Shown: piece after piece, positions 27,240 to 35,897 of the stretch
How the letters are laid out: each line of letters opens with the position of its first letter
Position numbering within the stretch: position 1 is the first letter of the stretch
Assembly (NCBI RefSeq): GCF_003043455.1
Contig: NZ_PZGG01000019.1
Span: forward strand, 1-39,082
Direction: 5' to 3'
Source of the DNA: Staphylococcus simulans
GTDB taxonomy: Bacteria; Bacillota; Bacilli; Staphylococcales; Staphylococcaceae
DNA length: 39,082 bases
Program-made: the position numbers and the translations under genes
Notes under the pieces: model-generated
The model's input: only the letters and a program-made list of their open reading frames with translations
The model's database searches: none
Told to the model about the DNA's origin: nothing

Positions 27240-27253
27240 TGTAAGCGTTGCCA
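27240..27253 (+). promoter_or_regulatory. cre (CcpA) box at putative transcription start
   Basis: TGTAAGCGTTGCCA matches TGWAARCGYTWNCW at 13 of 14 positions. It begins 4 bp after TATAAT (27231-27236), a position where CcpA would block initiation. The -35 region is poor. Confidence 0.6.
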
Positions 27254-27360
27254 GAGCCCATGGACTCAAAGGTCCAGCTCTTCGTGATTGCCTATACCAA
27301 AACCAATTTGTTACTAAAAAAGCGGTTCAACACTCTACCAGTTGAACCGCTCTCCTTATA
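27243..27360 (+). ncRNA. Candidate CcpA-repressed small RNA
   Basis: No reading frame of note lies here, yet the segment is structured. After TATAAT and the cre box comes a hairpin AGAGC-[CCA]-TGGAC-[TCAAAG]-GTCCA-GCTCT (27253-27281). A pyrimidine-rich open stretch follows, then a perfect 11-bp hairpin (27321-27331, 27341-27351). This layout resembles the staphylococcal sRNA RsaI (RsaOG), which CcpA represses; I cannot confirm homology. The plus-strand exit after the last hairpin is only weakly U-rich, and that hairpin also ends fni on the other strand. The ends given are estimates. Confidence 0.4.
27315..27351 (-). terminator. Terminator of fni
   Basis: AGCGGTTCAAC/GTTGAACCGCT, a perfect 11-bp stem with a 9-nt loop, followed on the minus strand by six T. 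Confidence 0.85.
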
Positions 27361-27410
27361 TTTACACTTAATTTTTGTATGTTTCTATACAAAAAACTTG
27401 AGTGTTTTTT

Positions 27411-28448
27411 CTATTTTAAACCACGTTGTTCTATCCAATTTTTTAAATATTGATCAAAAATCACTGAAGTTTTTTGTAAATCTTGGATATTTGATGCATC
27501 TAACATTGTTGCGATACGTTTCATTTGTTCAAGAAACGCTTCTACATATTCCACAGTTTGTGTAATGCCGTTATTTTCAACTTGTTCTAAGAAAGGTCGA
27601 GACATACCTACTGCATCTGCGCCTAATGCGATACATTTCACTGCATCAAGCGGATTGCGTACGCCGCCGCTCGCAAATACAGACATTTTATTTTGTAGTG
27701 ATTGGCTTTCTAATAAAGACTCAACTGTTGATTGTCCCCAATTTTGAAGATAAGACATATCTTTTAAATCACGGCGTTCGTTTTCAATATTAACAAAGTT
27801 CGTACCGCCTCGACCGCTGACATCTACATAACGTACGCCGATATCATATAAAGCTTTTATTGTTTCTTTGCTCATACCGAAACCGACTTCTTTTACAATC
27901 ACAGGTACGTCAACTGTTTGAACAATCAAGCTCAAATTTTCCATCCAATTTGAAAACGTGCGATTACCTTCAGGCATCACAAGTTCTTGTGGTGCATTGA
28001 CATGGACTTGCAGCGCATTCGCATTCAACATCTCTACAGATTTCTTAGCTAAGTCTGCAGGTACATCTGCGCCGACATTACTAAATAAAATACCTTCTGG
28101 ATTTTTTTCTCTTACAATATTGAATGAATCAGCAGTTTTTGGATTACGTAAAGCCGCATGTGTTGAACCTACCGCAATCGCAAGTCCTGTTTCTCTCGCA
28201 ACAACCGCAAGTTTTTCATTGATTTGCTTTGTCCATTCACTGCCGCCTGTCATAGCGTTAATGTATAGCGGTGAACTTAAGTCAAAATCTGGTAATTTGA
28301 CTGATAAATCTACTTGGTCTACGTCCACGCTTGGAATAGAATGATGGACAAATCTGACACGATCAAAATCAGTTAATTTCGGATCAGTTTGCGCCATCGC
28401 AATTTTTACGTGATCATCTTTTCGTTGTTCCCTTTTAGAGTCGCTCAT
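27411..28448 (-). CDS. fni: Type 2 isopentenyl-diphosphate delta-isomerase
   Basis: A 345-residue FMN-dependent enzyme that interconverts IPP and DMAPP, needed with the mevalonate pathway of staphylococci. The TIM-barrel shows [37 protein letters not shown], the Gln-Glu pair in [11 protein letters not shown] (catalysis and Mg binding), [13 protein letters not shown] and the phosphate site FASGGVRNP. The ATG at 28448 ([10 protein letters not shown]) follows GTAGGAAAG and agrees with the S. aureus N-terminus; the ATG at 28475 has no ribosome binding site. It is encoded apart from the other mevalonate genes. Confidence 0.94.
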   Translation of the reverse strand: MSDSKREQRKDDHVKIAMAQTDPKLTDFDRVRFVHHSIPSVDVDQVDLSVKLPDFDLSSPLYINAMTGGSEWTKQINEKLAVVARETGLAIAVGSTHAALRNPKTADSFNIVREKNPEGILFSNVGADVPADLAKKSVEMLNANALQVHVNAPQELVMPEGNRTFSNWMENLSLIVQTVDVPVIVKEVGFGMSKETIKALYDIGVRYVDVSGRGGTNFVNIENERRDLKDMSYLQNWGQSTVESLLESQSLQNKMSVFASGGVRNPLDAVKCIALGADAVGMSRPFLEQVENNGITQTVEYVEAFLEQMKRIATMLDASNIQDLQKTSVIFDQYLKNWIEQRGLK

Positions 28449-28542
28449 TGTCTTTCCTACTTTCTTTTCTTTCATGTATTAGTGATAGTGTATCAATCTA
28501 CTGACATTCGTTCCAGTTTTTACGTTCATTTTCCATATCATA

Positions 28543-29490
28543 CTAAAGCATATTTTTACGTTTGAAGAACCAAAGGCACCATAACGTGATTAGTACCATT
28601 AATCCTAGGCAAATAAAGTAACCATAATGCCATTTCAGCTCTGGCATATACTCAAAGTTCATCCCATAAATTCCCGCTAACAATGTTAACGGCATGAAAA
28701 TCATTGAAACAATGGTTAATATCTGCATGACATGGTTCATTCTATATGTGGTATATGATTCAAAATTATCTCTGATTTCTTTTGTGATATCCTGCGCTGT
28801 TCTCAACATATTTTCTTCTTTGACGATGTGATCTTTAATATGTTGAATATACATTCTATGTCTTTCATCTCTGACTAAAGCACTAGAATATTGTAATGTG
28901 TCGATCAACTCTTTCATCGGCATAATGATTCTGTTCATCTTAATGATGTCGGAACGTAAATCAAACAAATCATCCATCATATATTTATTGGTACGCTCTC
29001 CACCATGTTCATCTTCAAACATGAATACTTTATCTGATATCTTTTCCACATGATTGAAATATTCATCAACAATATGGTCAAGAATATAAAGAACAATATC
29101 ATCACAATCTAATTCTTTATCAAAACGGGCAGTGACTTGCTTGTGAACTGCTTCAATTTCATCAATTGGCTGGTGATGATATGTGATTAAAATATTGTTT
29201 TTAATAAAGATATTTAAGACTTCAACTTGATAGTTTTGTTCTGAAAGTCGATGGAATACGATATTCTGATAATCACCGTAATTCTTATATTTCGCTCTTG
29301 GATTGGCATGAATTGTATCATCAACTTCTAATGGATTAAAATCAAAACTATCTAATAAAAACTTGTTTTCTTGTTCAGTTGGTTCACTCAAATCAAACCA
29401 AATAACCGTCGCATCCGACGGAATATCACGCTTATTGTCTACTGTTTTGAAGCCATGTGATTTAGTTTGATAATATATGGACATACTCAT
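28543..29490 (-). CDS. corA: CorA family magnesium/divalent cation channel
   Basis: A 315-residue CorA-type protein: an N-terminal cytoplasmic alpha/beta domain, a long coiled-coil stalk (about residues 130-250) and two C-terminal helices. The first ends in the selectivity motif YGMNF near residue 277; a positively charged tail FKRKNML follows. It forms pentamers that import Mg2+ or, in some branches, export other divalent metals. GAGGG lies 6 nt before ATG. It is followed by fni in the same direction, without a clear terminator between them. Confidence 0.9.
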   Translation of the reverse strand: MSMSIYYQTKSHGFKTVDNKRDIPSDATVIWFDLSEPTEQENKFLLDSFDFNPLEVDDTIHANPRAKYKNYGDYQNIVFHRLSEQNYQVEVLNIFIKNNILITYHHQPIDEIEAVHKQVTARFDKELDCDDIVLYILDHIVDEYFNHVEKISDKVFMFEDEHGGERTNKYMMDDLFDLRSDIIKMNRIIMPMKELIDTLQYSSALVRDERHRMYIQHIKDHIVKEENMLRTAQDITKEIRDNFESYTTYRMNHVMQILTIVSMIFMPLTLLAGIYGMNFEYMPELKWHYGYFICLGLMVLITLWCLWFFKRKNML

Positions 29491-29546
29491 GTGTTTCCCT
29501 CCCCCATGTCATAAAATTAGTTTATCATTTTTAGTATTAAGTATGT

Positions 29547-29575
29547 TTGAAGTTATCATCACTGATTTGTATATT
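29547..29575 (+). promoter_or_regulatory. SigA-type promoter of the thioesterase operon
   Basis: TTGAAG (29547-29552), 17 bp, TATATT (29570-29575). A perfect TATAAT at 29585-29590 is an alternative -10 but lacks a good -35. Confidence 0.5.
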
Positions 29576-29588
29576 ATGGAGGGTTATA

Positions 29589-29615
29589 ATGTACAAAACA
29601 ATACGTAATAAATAA
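29589..29615 (+). CDS. Possible 8-residue leader peptide
   Basis: GGAGGG (29578-29583) stands 5 nt before ATG, and the frame reads MYKTIRNK then TAA. It lies between the upstream promoter and the thioesterase start. If the alternative -10 at 29585 is the true one, the ATG would not be transcribed. A weak call based only on ribosome binding site and frame. Confidence 0.2.
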   Translation: MYKTIRNK

Positions 29616-29644
29616 AAAAGAATAATCGGAAAAGGAGTTTTTTA

Positions 29645-30127
29645 ATGGACAACTTATTTACATTAACAGGAACAGTAGAAAAATCTATGATTGATCATAA
29701 TCAGCATATGCACGATTCACAATATAACGAAGCATTCAGCCAAGCAACGAATGAATTCAACTATAATAACGGCCTTTCATTAGAAGAACGTAAACAGTTA
29801 AACTATACGATTTTCACAATTGAAGAACATACAACATTCTTATCTCAACTTAAACTGAATGATACTTATCAAATAGATATTCACCTTTATAACTATGACT
29901 ACAAACGCCTGCATTTCTTTTTAATCATGCGTAATGAACAAGGCGACATTGTCGCAACGAATGAACAGATGATGATGGGCATCGATGGCGAAACTGAGAA
30001 ATCAGCTGCTTTCCCTGAAACATTTATGCGGAATGTTGAACTTTACTTCAACACGCAACCTAAGGTCGATTGGCCGAAACAATTAGGTCATCGTATTGAC
30101 ATACCCCAAAAAGGAGATTCCAAATGA
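29645..30127 (+). CDS. Hotdog-fold acyl-CoA thioesterase (4HBT-like)
   Basis: A 160-residue single-hotdog protein. The motif IDHNQHMHDSQYNEAF near residue 17 corresponds to the DxNxHMNNxxY active-site segment of the 4-hydroxybenzoyl-CoA thioesterase family, with Asp/His positions retained. The EEHTTFLSQLK strand and YNYDYKRLHFF follow the fold. It probably hydrolyses an acyl or carnityl-type CoA ester; the substrate is unknown. AAAAGGAG precedes the ATG. Its stop overlaps the next ATG (ATGA), so the two are coupled. Confidence 0.8.
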   Translation: MDNLFTLTGTVEKSMIDHNQHMHDSQYNEAFSQATNEFNYNNGLSLEERKQLNYTIFTIEEHTTFLSQLKLNDTYQIDIHLYNYDYKRLHFFLIMRNEQGDIVATNEQMMMGIDGETEKSAAFPETFMRNVELYFNTQPKVDWPKQLGHRIDIPQKGDSK

Positions 30128-30555
30128 ATTTATCTCTTCAAGAAGAACTTCAAATAACCTTGTTGGATTTAACGGACGATGTCAAAGTCGAACTGAGTGA
30201 GCTCAATCAACTCAAAGACAATGTGACTAAAGGTCCTGACTATAAATTATTTGAACGCGGCATCATGCATGCGACAATACAAGGTAAACGTCAAATGATA
30301 GATACACTACAAAATCAATTACAAACAACAGGAACAAACCAAGACATCGTAGTTTTAATTGAAAATACAAAACAAGAGTTAGAAGCCCAATTATCGCAAC
30401 TTCAGAGTAAAATCCCATCAAACAACACAACCAATCAAGCCTATTACGAAGAAGGTCTGACTGTAGCACAACTCTACGAAACACAAGGAAAGTACTATGT
30501 GATTCAAGTCATCAGTGATAAAATAAATACAATACAGTCAGAAGATAAGTTATAG
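30124..30555 (+). CDS. Hypothetical coiled-coil protein
   Basis: An unrecognised 143-residue, Gln- and Leu-rich soluble protein. Two helical stretches with heptad-like patterning (about residues 1-62 and 75-100) are followed by an end (AYYEEGLTVAQLYETQGKYY) that could form a small folded cap. It starts within the thioesterase stop (4-nt overlap, AAGGAG upstream) and ends before a membrane-protein gene. A partner role for either neighbour is possible. No family identified. Confidence 0.65.
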   Translation: MNLSLQEELQITLLDLTDDVKVELSELNQLKDNVTKGPDYKLFERGIMHATIQGKRQMIDTLQNQLQTTGTNQDIVVLIENTKQELEAQLSQLQSKIPSNNTTNQAYYEEGLTVAQLYETQGKYYVIQVISDKINTIQSEDKL

Positions 30556-30609
30556 GAATATATAAATCATTCTGTTCTTCTTTCTTCAAAGGGAGGTATT
30601 TGGTCCATT

Positions 30610-31248
30610 ATGGCTCAAAATAATTTACGACGGGCTGATAAAGCTCCTTTAGATCGAGTACCGCTTCACCGCGGCCAATATTTCGCGCCTAAAAAGAAGC
30701 GCTCTTACGTCAGCTTAATCATCCAAATCATTGTATTGATTCTGACAATCATCTCGATTTACAGTATGCTGAAAGAACCTATTTTCAATATTTTACTCGT
30801 GAATGAACCCATTCGTTTTTCACAAATCTTGAATTTCCAAGAAACACTGCAAAACATATCGAGTCAAAATGTTGATTTAACGCAAATCAGCCAACTTCAA
30901 GATAATATCAGCAAATTGAAACTGGCCTTTTACGCCTTTTTCTTCGCCGGTATTCTCAGCTTGATTTTGACGGTTCTAACATTAATTTTCAATCGTACTG
31001 CGATTAAAATCGTTAACATGGTCTTAATCGCCATTATGTTCGCGATTCCTTTCGGTCTAGCTTATATCGTCGAAGAAACAGCGAAACGCGTATCTGAAAC
31101 ATTACAACAATACTTTATCAACCTCTCACCTGACAAAATCTTAGTCACAGGTGAAGCGATAAGTAATGCGACTGTATTACTCGCATGTTGTTTCGGTTTA
31201 CTCTTTATCAGCTTATTCTTTAGAAACCGTCGTATTCGAATTAAATAG
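30610..31248 (+). CDS. Hypothetical four-helix membrane protein
   Basis: An unrecognised 212-residue protein. A basic N-terminus (KKKR before residue 33) leads to a helix at about 33-54, an extracytoplasmic loop of about 50 residues rich in Gln and Ser (QISQLQDNISKL), then helices at about 105-128, 133-155 and 185-205, ending RNRRIRIK. GGGAGG lies 12 nt before the ATG, longer than usual; ATT at 30607 would give 9 nt but is a rare start. A terminator follows, so it probably closes the operon begun by the thioesterase. Confidence 0.65.
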   Translation: MAQNNLRRADKAPLDRVPLHRGQYFAPKKKRSYVSLIIQIIVLILTIISIYSMLKEPIFNILLVNEPIRFSQILNFQETLQNISSQNVDLTQISQLQDNISKLKLAFYAFFFAGILSLILTVLTLIFNRTAIKIVNMVLIAIMFAIPFGLAYIVEETAKRVSETLQQYFINLSPDKILVTGEAISNATVLLACCFGLLFISLFFRNRRIRIK

Positions 31249-31258
31249 TAATTTAACC

Positions 31259-31290
31259 AGCAGCAGCTCACACCGAGTTGTTGCTTTTTT
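31259..31290 (+). terminator. Terminator of the thioesterase operon
   Basis: AGCAGCAGCT/AGTTGTTGCT stem (two G-T pairs), 7-nt loop, then six T. Confidence 0.85.
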
Positions 31291-31317
31291 ACATTTATTT
31301 TCCTACAAACACTTAAC

Positions 31318-31346
31318 TTTACAACAAACTTAATTCTCTTTATTAT
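31318..31346 (+). promoter_or_regulatory. SigA-type promoter of the MMPL gene
   Basis: TTTACA (31318-31323), exactly 17 bp, TATTAT (31341-31346), about 68 nt before the ATG. Confidence 0.55.
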
Positions 31347-31413
31347 AAGTATGGTTAACACCTCTCAACTAAAGAGTGTGAGGAAATTTTATAAAAAGGA
31401 GTCCATATAGAAA

Positions 31414-33939
31414 ATGAAAACAATATTGAAATTCAGATGGCTAATTTCAATTATTGTTGTGATAATGGTGGCTTGTACTTTAGTCTTTGCGCCTAATTTA
31501 TCTAAACTGGCCGAAGACAAGGGTGATATTAAGCCTCCCGATGATATGACCTCACAACAATATACAAATAAATTAAAAGATGTCGGGGCTGATTCCGAGA
31601 GTATCAGCGCAGTCGTCAAGTTAGATAAACCGCTTGATAAAGCAAGTCGTCAACAGCTTAATGACTATGTCAAAGACATCAAGAAAGTAAAACATGTTGA
31701 AAATGTCATTAATCCTGTCGAAAGCAAGACCATCGAAGATAAATTAGTGGCAGACAATCAGAAAACTGTACTGATTCCTATTGAAACGACAGATGATAAA
31801 ACTAAAACTTTAAATGCTGCAGATGATATCAATCATATTCATCAAGACTTTAAGTCGTCTTATTTAACAGGTAACGAAATCATTAATGATGATATCAATA
31901 AAAGTGTGAATGAAGGACTGCAGAAAACTGAAATTATTACAGTCGTTTTAATTCTAGGTATCTTATTCTTAGTCTTTCGTTCAGTAGTTACACCTTTTGT
32001 ACCATTACTTTTAGTCGGTATTTCTTATTTATTCTCACAAGGTATTTTGGCATTACTCGTTAAATATATCGATTTTCCGATTTCCATCTATATCCAACCA
32101 TTCTTAATCGCATTGTTGTTTGGTATCGGAACGGATTACTGTATCTTATTACTTAATCGTTATAAGGAAGAACTAAGTAAAAATCAAACTAATTATCAAG
32201 CCGTATTGAATACCTTTAAAAATGGCGGACGTACGATTTTAATCTGTGCCATTACAGTATTAGTTGGTTTTGCAGCATTATTCTTTGTAGAATTCAGTCT
32301 TTTCCGCTCAGCTATGGGCATCGCAATTGGTGTACTATGTCTGATGATTATCTTATTCACCTTATTACCGACCCTATTGATGGTAACGGGTGAAAAAATA
32401 TTCTGGCCAAGCAGAAATGCAGGTACACACAAAGATAGTAACTTATGGGGCAAATTGGGCCGCTTTACAACGAAACGTCCTTTCTTAGGACTTGTTATTG
32501 TTTTAGTTATTCTTATACCGCTTATTATTTTCGCACCTAACAAAATTTCATTCGACAATACGAATGAAATCAGTGATCAATATGATTCTATTAAAGCCAT
32601 CAATATCATTAAAGATGACTTCACTATGGGACAAGCATTCCCTGTAAACATTGCGGTTTCAGACAATCATAAACTGACTACTTCTAAAGGTGTGAATGAT
32701 GCTGAAGTATTGGCACAATCGATTGAAAAAATAAAAGGTGTAGATAGTGTCAGCACGATTACACGTCCTACAGGAGAACCGATTAAATCTCTTTCTGCAA
32801 CACATCAATTAGATGTCATTCAAAGCAAATTAAATGAAGCCAATCAAGGACTTGATCAAGTCAACAATGGTTTAGGCGAGATGCAATCACAAGTACAACC
32901 TTTAACAGACCAGCAACGTGTACAACAAATGATACAACAAAGCTCTCAACTCCCACCACAACAAGCAGTACAACAAGTCACTGGTCAATCTGGTCAACTT
33001 ACCAAAGGACTTGAACAATCACAAGAAGGTATTTCACAAGTTCAAGGTGGACAATCTCAGATTCAACAACGCTTAAAAGAAATGGCCGATGATAAAAATA
33101 TCGACAAATCAGGTATGCATATCACAAATGATATGTTGAAAAATACAGACCTTAAAGATTCGGTTAAACAATATAGTGAAGGTAACGGTAAAGTATTGTT
33201 AATGACAGTTGAATTAAAAGGAGATCCATTCTCCAAATCATCCATGCAAACTGTAGATACAATACATGAGACTGTTGATCACCAAGTTAAAGGTACATCA
33301 TTCGAAAATAGTGATATTGAGTTCGGTGGCACGTCATCACAAAACAATGACTTAGAAAAAACAGTCAATAGTGATATGAATAAAGCCATCGCATTAATTA
33401 CAGTATTCTTATTTATTGTACTGTTGATTTTTGAACGTTCAATCATTATGCCAATTTATATGATTGCATCTATTTTAATCACATATTATGCATCTATTGG
33501 TATTTCGAATCTGATCTTTACGAACTTATTTGATATGGGTGGTCTCTCATTAGTTGTTCCATTCTTCAGCTTTGTCGTACTTATGGCCTTAGGTATCGAC
33601 TATGCGATTTTCTTAGTCAACCGCTTCACCGAAGAAGTCGAACAAGGCCACTCAGTCACAGACGCAATTATTACTTCAATGCGTAAGATGGGTACAGTGA
33701 TTATGACTGCATGCATCATATTAGTCGGTACAGTCGCAGCACTTTATACTTCTGGTGCCTTGACACTTATGGAAATTGCGACCGTGATTATTATCGGACT
33801 CATTATTTACAACGTACTGTTATTACCATTGTTCATCCCTTCTGTTGCACAATCATTCAACAAAGGAAACTGGTGGCCATTTAAAGCCCCTAAGACGAAT
33901 CATCACATGAACACATCAAGTACAGACCATACACATTAA
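31414..33939 (+). CDS. MMPL-family RND transporter
   Basis: An 841-residue exporter of the MmpL/RND superfamily with the duplicated plan: helix, extracytoplasmic porter loop, five helices, repeated. Proton-relay Asp-Tyr motifs are GIGTDYCILLLNRY (Asp near 241) and LGIDYAIFLVNRF (Asp near 729). The second porter loop holds a Gln-rich coiled coil (about residues 465-560) as in Gram-positive YdgH/FarE-type proteins. Relatives export fatty acids, lipids or antimicrobials. AAAGGAG is 12 nt from the ATG, a long spacing. It has its own promoter and terminator; no regulator gene adjoins it. Confidence 0.9.
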   Translation: MKTILKFRWLISIIVVIMVACTLVFAPNLSKLAEDKGDIKPPDDMTSQQYTNKLKDVGADSESISAVVKLDKPLDKASRQQLNDYVKDIKKVKHVENVINPVESKTIEDKLVADNQKTVLIPIETTDDKTKTLNAADDINHIHQDFKSSYLTGNEIINDDINKSVNEGLQKTEIITVVLILGILFLVFRSVVTPFVPLLLVGISYLFSQGILALLVKYIDFPISIYIQPFLIALLFGIGTDYCILLLNRYKEELSKNQTNYQAVLNTFKNGGRTILICAITVLVGFAALFFVEFSLFRSAMGIAIGVLCLMIILFTLLPTLLMVTGEKIFWPSRNAGTHKDSNLWGKLGRFTTKRPFLGLVIVLVILIPLIIFAPNKISFDNTNEISDQYDSIKAINIIKDDFTMGQAFPVNIAVSDNHKLTTSKGVNDAEVLAQSIEKIKGVDSVSTITRPTGEPIKSLSATHQLDVIQSKLNEANQGLDQVNNGLGEMQSQVQPLTDQQRVQQMIQQSSQLPPQQAVQQVTGQSGQLTKGLEQSQEGISQVQGGQSQIQQRLKEMADDKNIDKSGMHITNDMLKNTDLKDSVKQYSEGNGKVLLMTVELKGDPFSKSSMQTVDTIHETVDHQVKGTSFENSDIEFGGTSSQNNDLEKTVNSDMNKAIALITVFLFIVLLIFERSIIMPIYMIASILITYYASIGISNLIFTNLFDMGGLSLVVPFFSFVVLMALGIDYAIFLVNRFTEEVEQGHSVTDAIITSMRKMGTVIMTACIILVGTVAALYTSGALTLMEIATVIIIGLIIYNVLLLPLFIPSVAQSFNKGNWWPFKAPKTNHHMNTSSTDHTH

Positions 33940-33960
33940 GAAATAAATCATAATTGAAGA

Positions 33961-33994
33961 AACGCCCCTGTGTACAAGACGCAGAGGCGTTTTT
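33961..33994 (+). terminator. Terminator of the MMPL gene
   Basis: AACGCCCCTGTG pairs imperfectly with CGCAGAGGCGTT and is followed by five T. Confidence 0.8.
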
Positions 33995-34002
33995 CTTATA
34001 AA

Positions 34003-34031
34003 AAAGCGACAGATACAACACCTGTCGCTTT
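34003..34031 (-). terminator. Terminator of emrAB
   Basis: AAAGCGACAG/CTGTCGCTTT, a perfect 10-bp stem; the minus-strand exit has six T. The plus-strand exit is also T-rich, so it may back up the MMPL terminator. Confidence 0.8.
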
Positions 34032-34052
34032 CTTTTATATCTTCAATATTTT

Positions 34053-35885
34053 TTAATGATCGTGTTCTTGCGCAAATGCATCTGCTTTTTTCTTACTTTG
34101 AATAAAGAAACTTAAGAATAATGCGATGGCACTAAATAATGTCGCAATCCAGAATGCATCATTGACACCTTCAACTGTCGCAAGTTTGTTTAAGAAAGTC
34201 ATAATCACTTTCATGGCACCTTCTTGGCCGCCATATTGCATGGCCATTTCTTTCATTTGGTCTTGAATGGCAGGATTTGTTTTATCTAAATCCTGTGCGA
34301 ACGTATTCATATGTTCAGTTGTTTGTGTCGTCATAACTGTAACTAAAATAGCTGTACCTATAGAACCAGCTAATTGACGTAATGTGTTCACTAAGGCATT
34401 ACCATGTGAAATTAAGCGTGCTGGCAAAGCATTCATACCTGCTGTCATAATAGGCATCATGATAAATGCCATACCGAATGAACGTAAAATATAAATCCCC
34501 ATAATATGTGAATACGGTGTATCCATTGTTAGATGTGTTAACTCCCATGTACCGTATGTCATTACCGCAATACCAAATATCGCAAGTGGTTTAATACCGA
34601 CCATATCATACAATTTACCAGCAATCGGACCTAAGAGTCCCATTACTAAGGCACCTGGTAATAATAATAAACCAGAATCAATCGCTGTGAAACCACGTAA
34701 ATCTTGTAAATAAATCGGTAATAATAACATACCGCCATATAAACTCATCATCACAATGACGTTAATTAAAGTTGTTAATGCATACGTTGGAAACTTCAAG
34801 ACTTCGAAGTTCAACATCGGCATCTTCATACGTAATTCTCTTAATACGAATAAGATAATGAAAATAGCTCCGATCGTGAATGACACAATAATTTCAGTTG
34901 AACCCCAACCTGCATTACCTGCTTCACTAAAGCCATATAATAATGCACCGAAGCCTAACGTACTGAAAATAATACCTGGTACATCTGCTTTAGGTTGAGA
35001 TGTATGTTGGTAAATTTTGAAGCCGAAATAACCGACAACTATCGCAAGAATACCAATAAAGAACATACCATAAAACATAATGTTCCAATGATAATTTTGA
35101 ACGATATAACCTGATAATGTCGGACCGATGGCAGGCGCTAAAATCATCGCAACGCCCATTACACCCATAGCCATACCACGTTTGGCTGGAGGGAAAATTG
35201 TCATAATCACATTAGAACCAAGCGGCATTAAAATTCCTGCGCCCGCTGCTTGAAGCACACGGCCAGTCATCATAATCGGGAAATTCGTCGCAATACCGCA
35301 GACTAATGAGCCGAGTGTGAAAATAACTAGTGAAAAGAGATACAATTTACGATAAGAAAATCGGTCGAATAAAAAGGCGCTGACCGGAATTAAAATACCG
35401 TTTACCAACATGAAGCCAGTCATCAACCATTGTCCAGTTGACGCTGTGATATTAAAATCACTGTTGATTTTAGGTAAAGCCACGTTTAATAAGGTTTGGT
35501 TTAAAATCGCAATAAACATCCCAAACAACATAGCCGCAAGGACTTTATTACGTGTCGCACCTTTACCAAAACGATACATGACTGAATCGCCTTGTGTTGG
35601 TTGTTCTGTTTCTTCTGTGTCTTGATTTTGTGTTGTATCCTGTTCATCTATTGACTCAGAATTAATTTCATCTGAGTGTGTTTGTTTTAAGTCCGCATCC
35701 TCTGTGGATTCAGTTGGCGCATCTAAATCGCTCGCTTTAAATCTTGAGGGATCAGTACTTTGTTTGATGTGAGAGGGGTTAGGTTGACGTACTGATTGTG
35801 AAGATTTGCGTTTTCTTAAGAAAACATTAATCAGCAGTACAATCAGTAATGCAACGACAATATATATAATTAAAGCAAGTGTCAT
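34053..35885 (-). CDS. emrB: DHA2-family MFS multidrug exporter (EmrB-like) with N-terminal extension
   Basis: A 610-residue, 14-helix drug:proton antiporter. Motifs: LNQTLLNVALPKI in TM1, FDRFSYRKLYLF (motif A) after TM2, GAGILMPLGSNVI near TM4, and MAPAIGPTLSGY-type motif C (ILAPAIGPTLSGYIV). Before the transporter core lie an extra membrane helix (residues 3-23) and a polar, Asp/Glu/Gln/Ser-rich linker to about residue 105, not part of normal EmrB. AAGGAGG precedes the ATG. It follows emrA after 12 nt, so both form an export operon under the divergent TetR protein. Confidence 0.88.
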   Translation of the reverse strand: MTLALIIYIVVALLIVLLINVFLRKRKSSQSVRQPNPSHIKQSTDPSRFKASDLDAPTESTEDADLKQTHSDEINSESIDEQDTTQNQDTEETEQPTQGDSVMYRFGKGATRNKVLAAMLFGMFIAILNQTLLNVALPKINSDFNITASTGQWLMTGFMLVNGILIPVSAFLFDRFSYRKLYLFSLVIFTLGSLVCGIATNFPIMMTGRVLQAAGAGILMPLGSNVIMTIFPPAKRGMAMGVMGVAMILAPAIGPTLSGYIVQNYHWNIMFYGMFFIGILAIVVGYFGFKIYQHTSQPKADVPGIIFSTLGFGALLYGFSEAGNAGWGSTEIIVSFTIGAIFIILFVLRELRMKMPMLNFEVLKFPTYALTTLINVIVMMSLYGGMLLLPIYLQDLRGFTAIDSGLLLLPGALVMGLLGPIAGKLYDMVGIKPLAIFGIAVMTYGTWELTHLTMDTPYSHIMGIYILRSFGMAFIMMPIMTAGMNALPARLISHGNALVNTLRQLAGSIGTAILVTVMTTQTTEHMNTFAQDLDKTNPAIQDQMKEMAMQYGGQEGAMKVIMTFLNKLATVEGVNDAFWIATLFSAIALFLSFFIQSKKKADAFAQEHDH

Positions 35886-35897
35886 AGATTGACCTCC

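Noticed and set aside
27316..27355. tRNA-like stretch on the minus strand (GGTTCAACTGGTAGAG)
   Set aside because: It recalls a D-arm, but no acceptor, anticodon or T arm can be folded around it; it is the fni terminator hairpin.
31062..31619. Minus-strand frames of 99 and 76 codons near the start of the MMPL gene
   Set aside because: Antisense shadows without ribosome binding sites; the promoter and gene on the plus strand explain the sequence.
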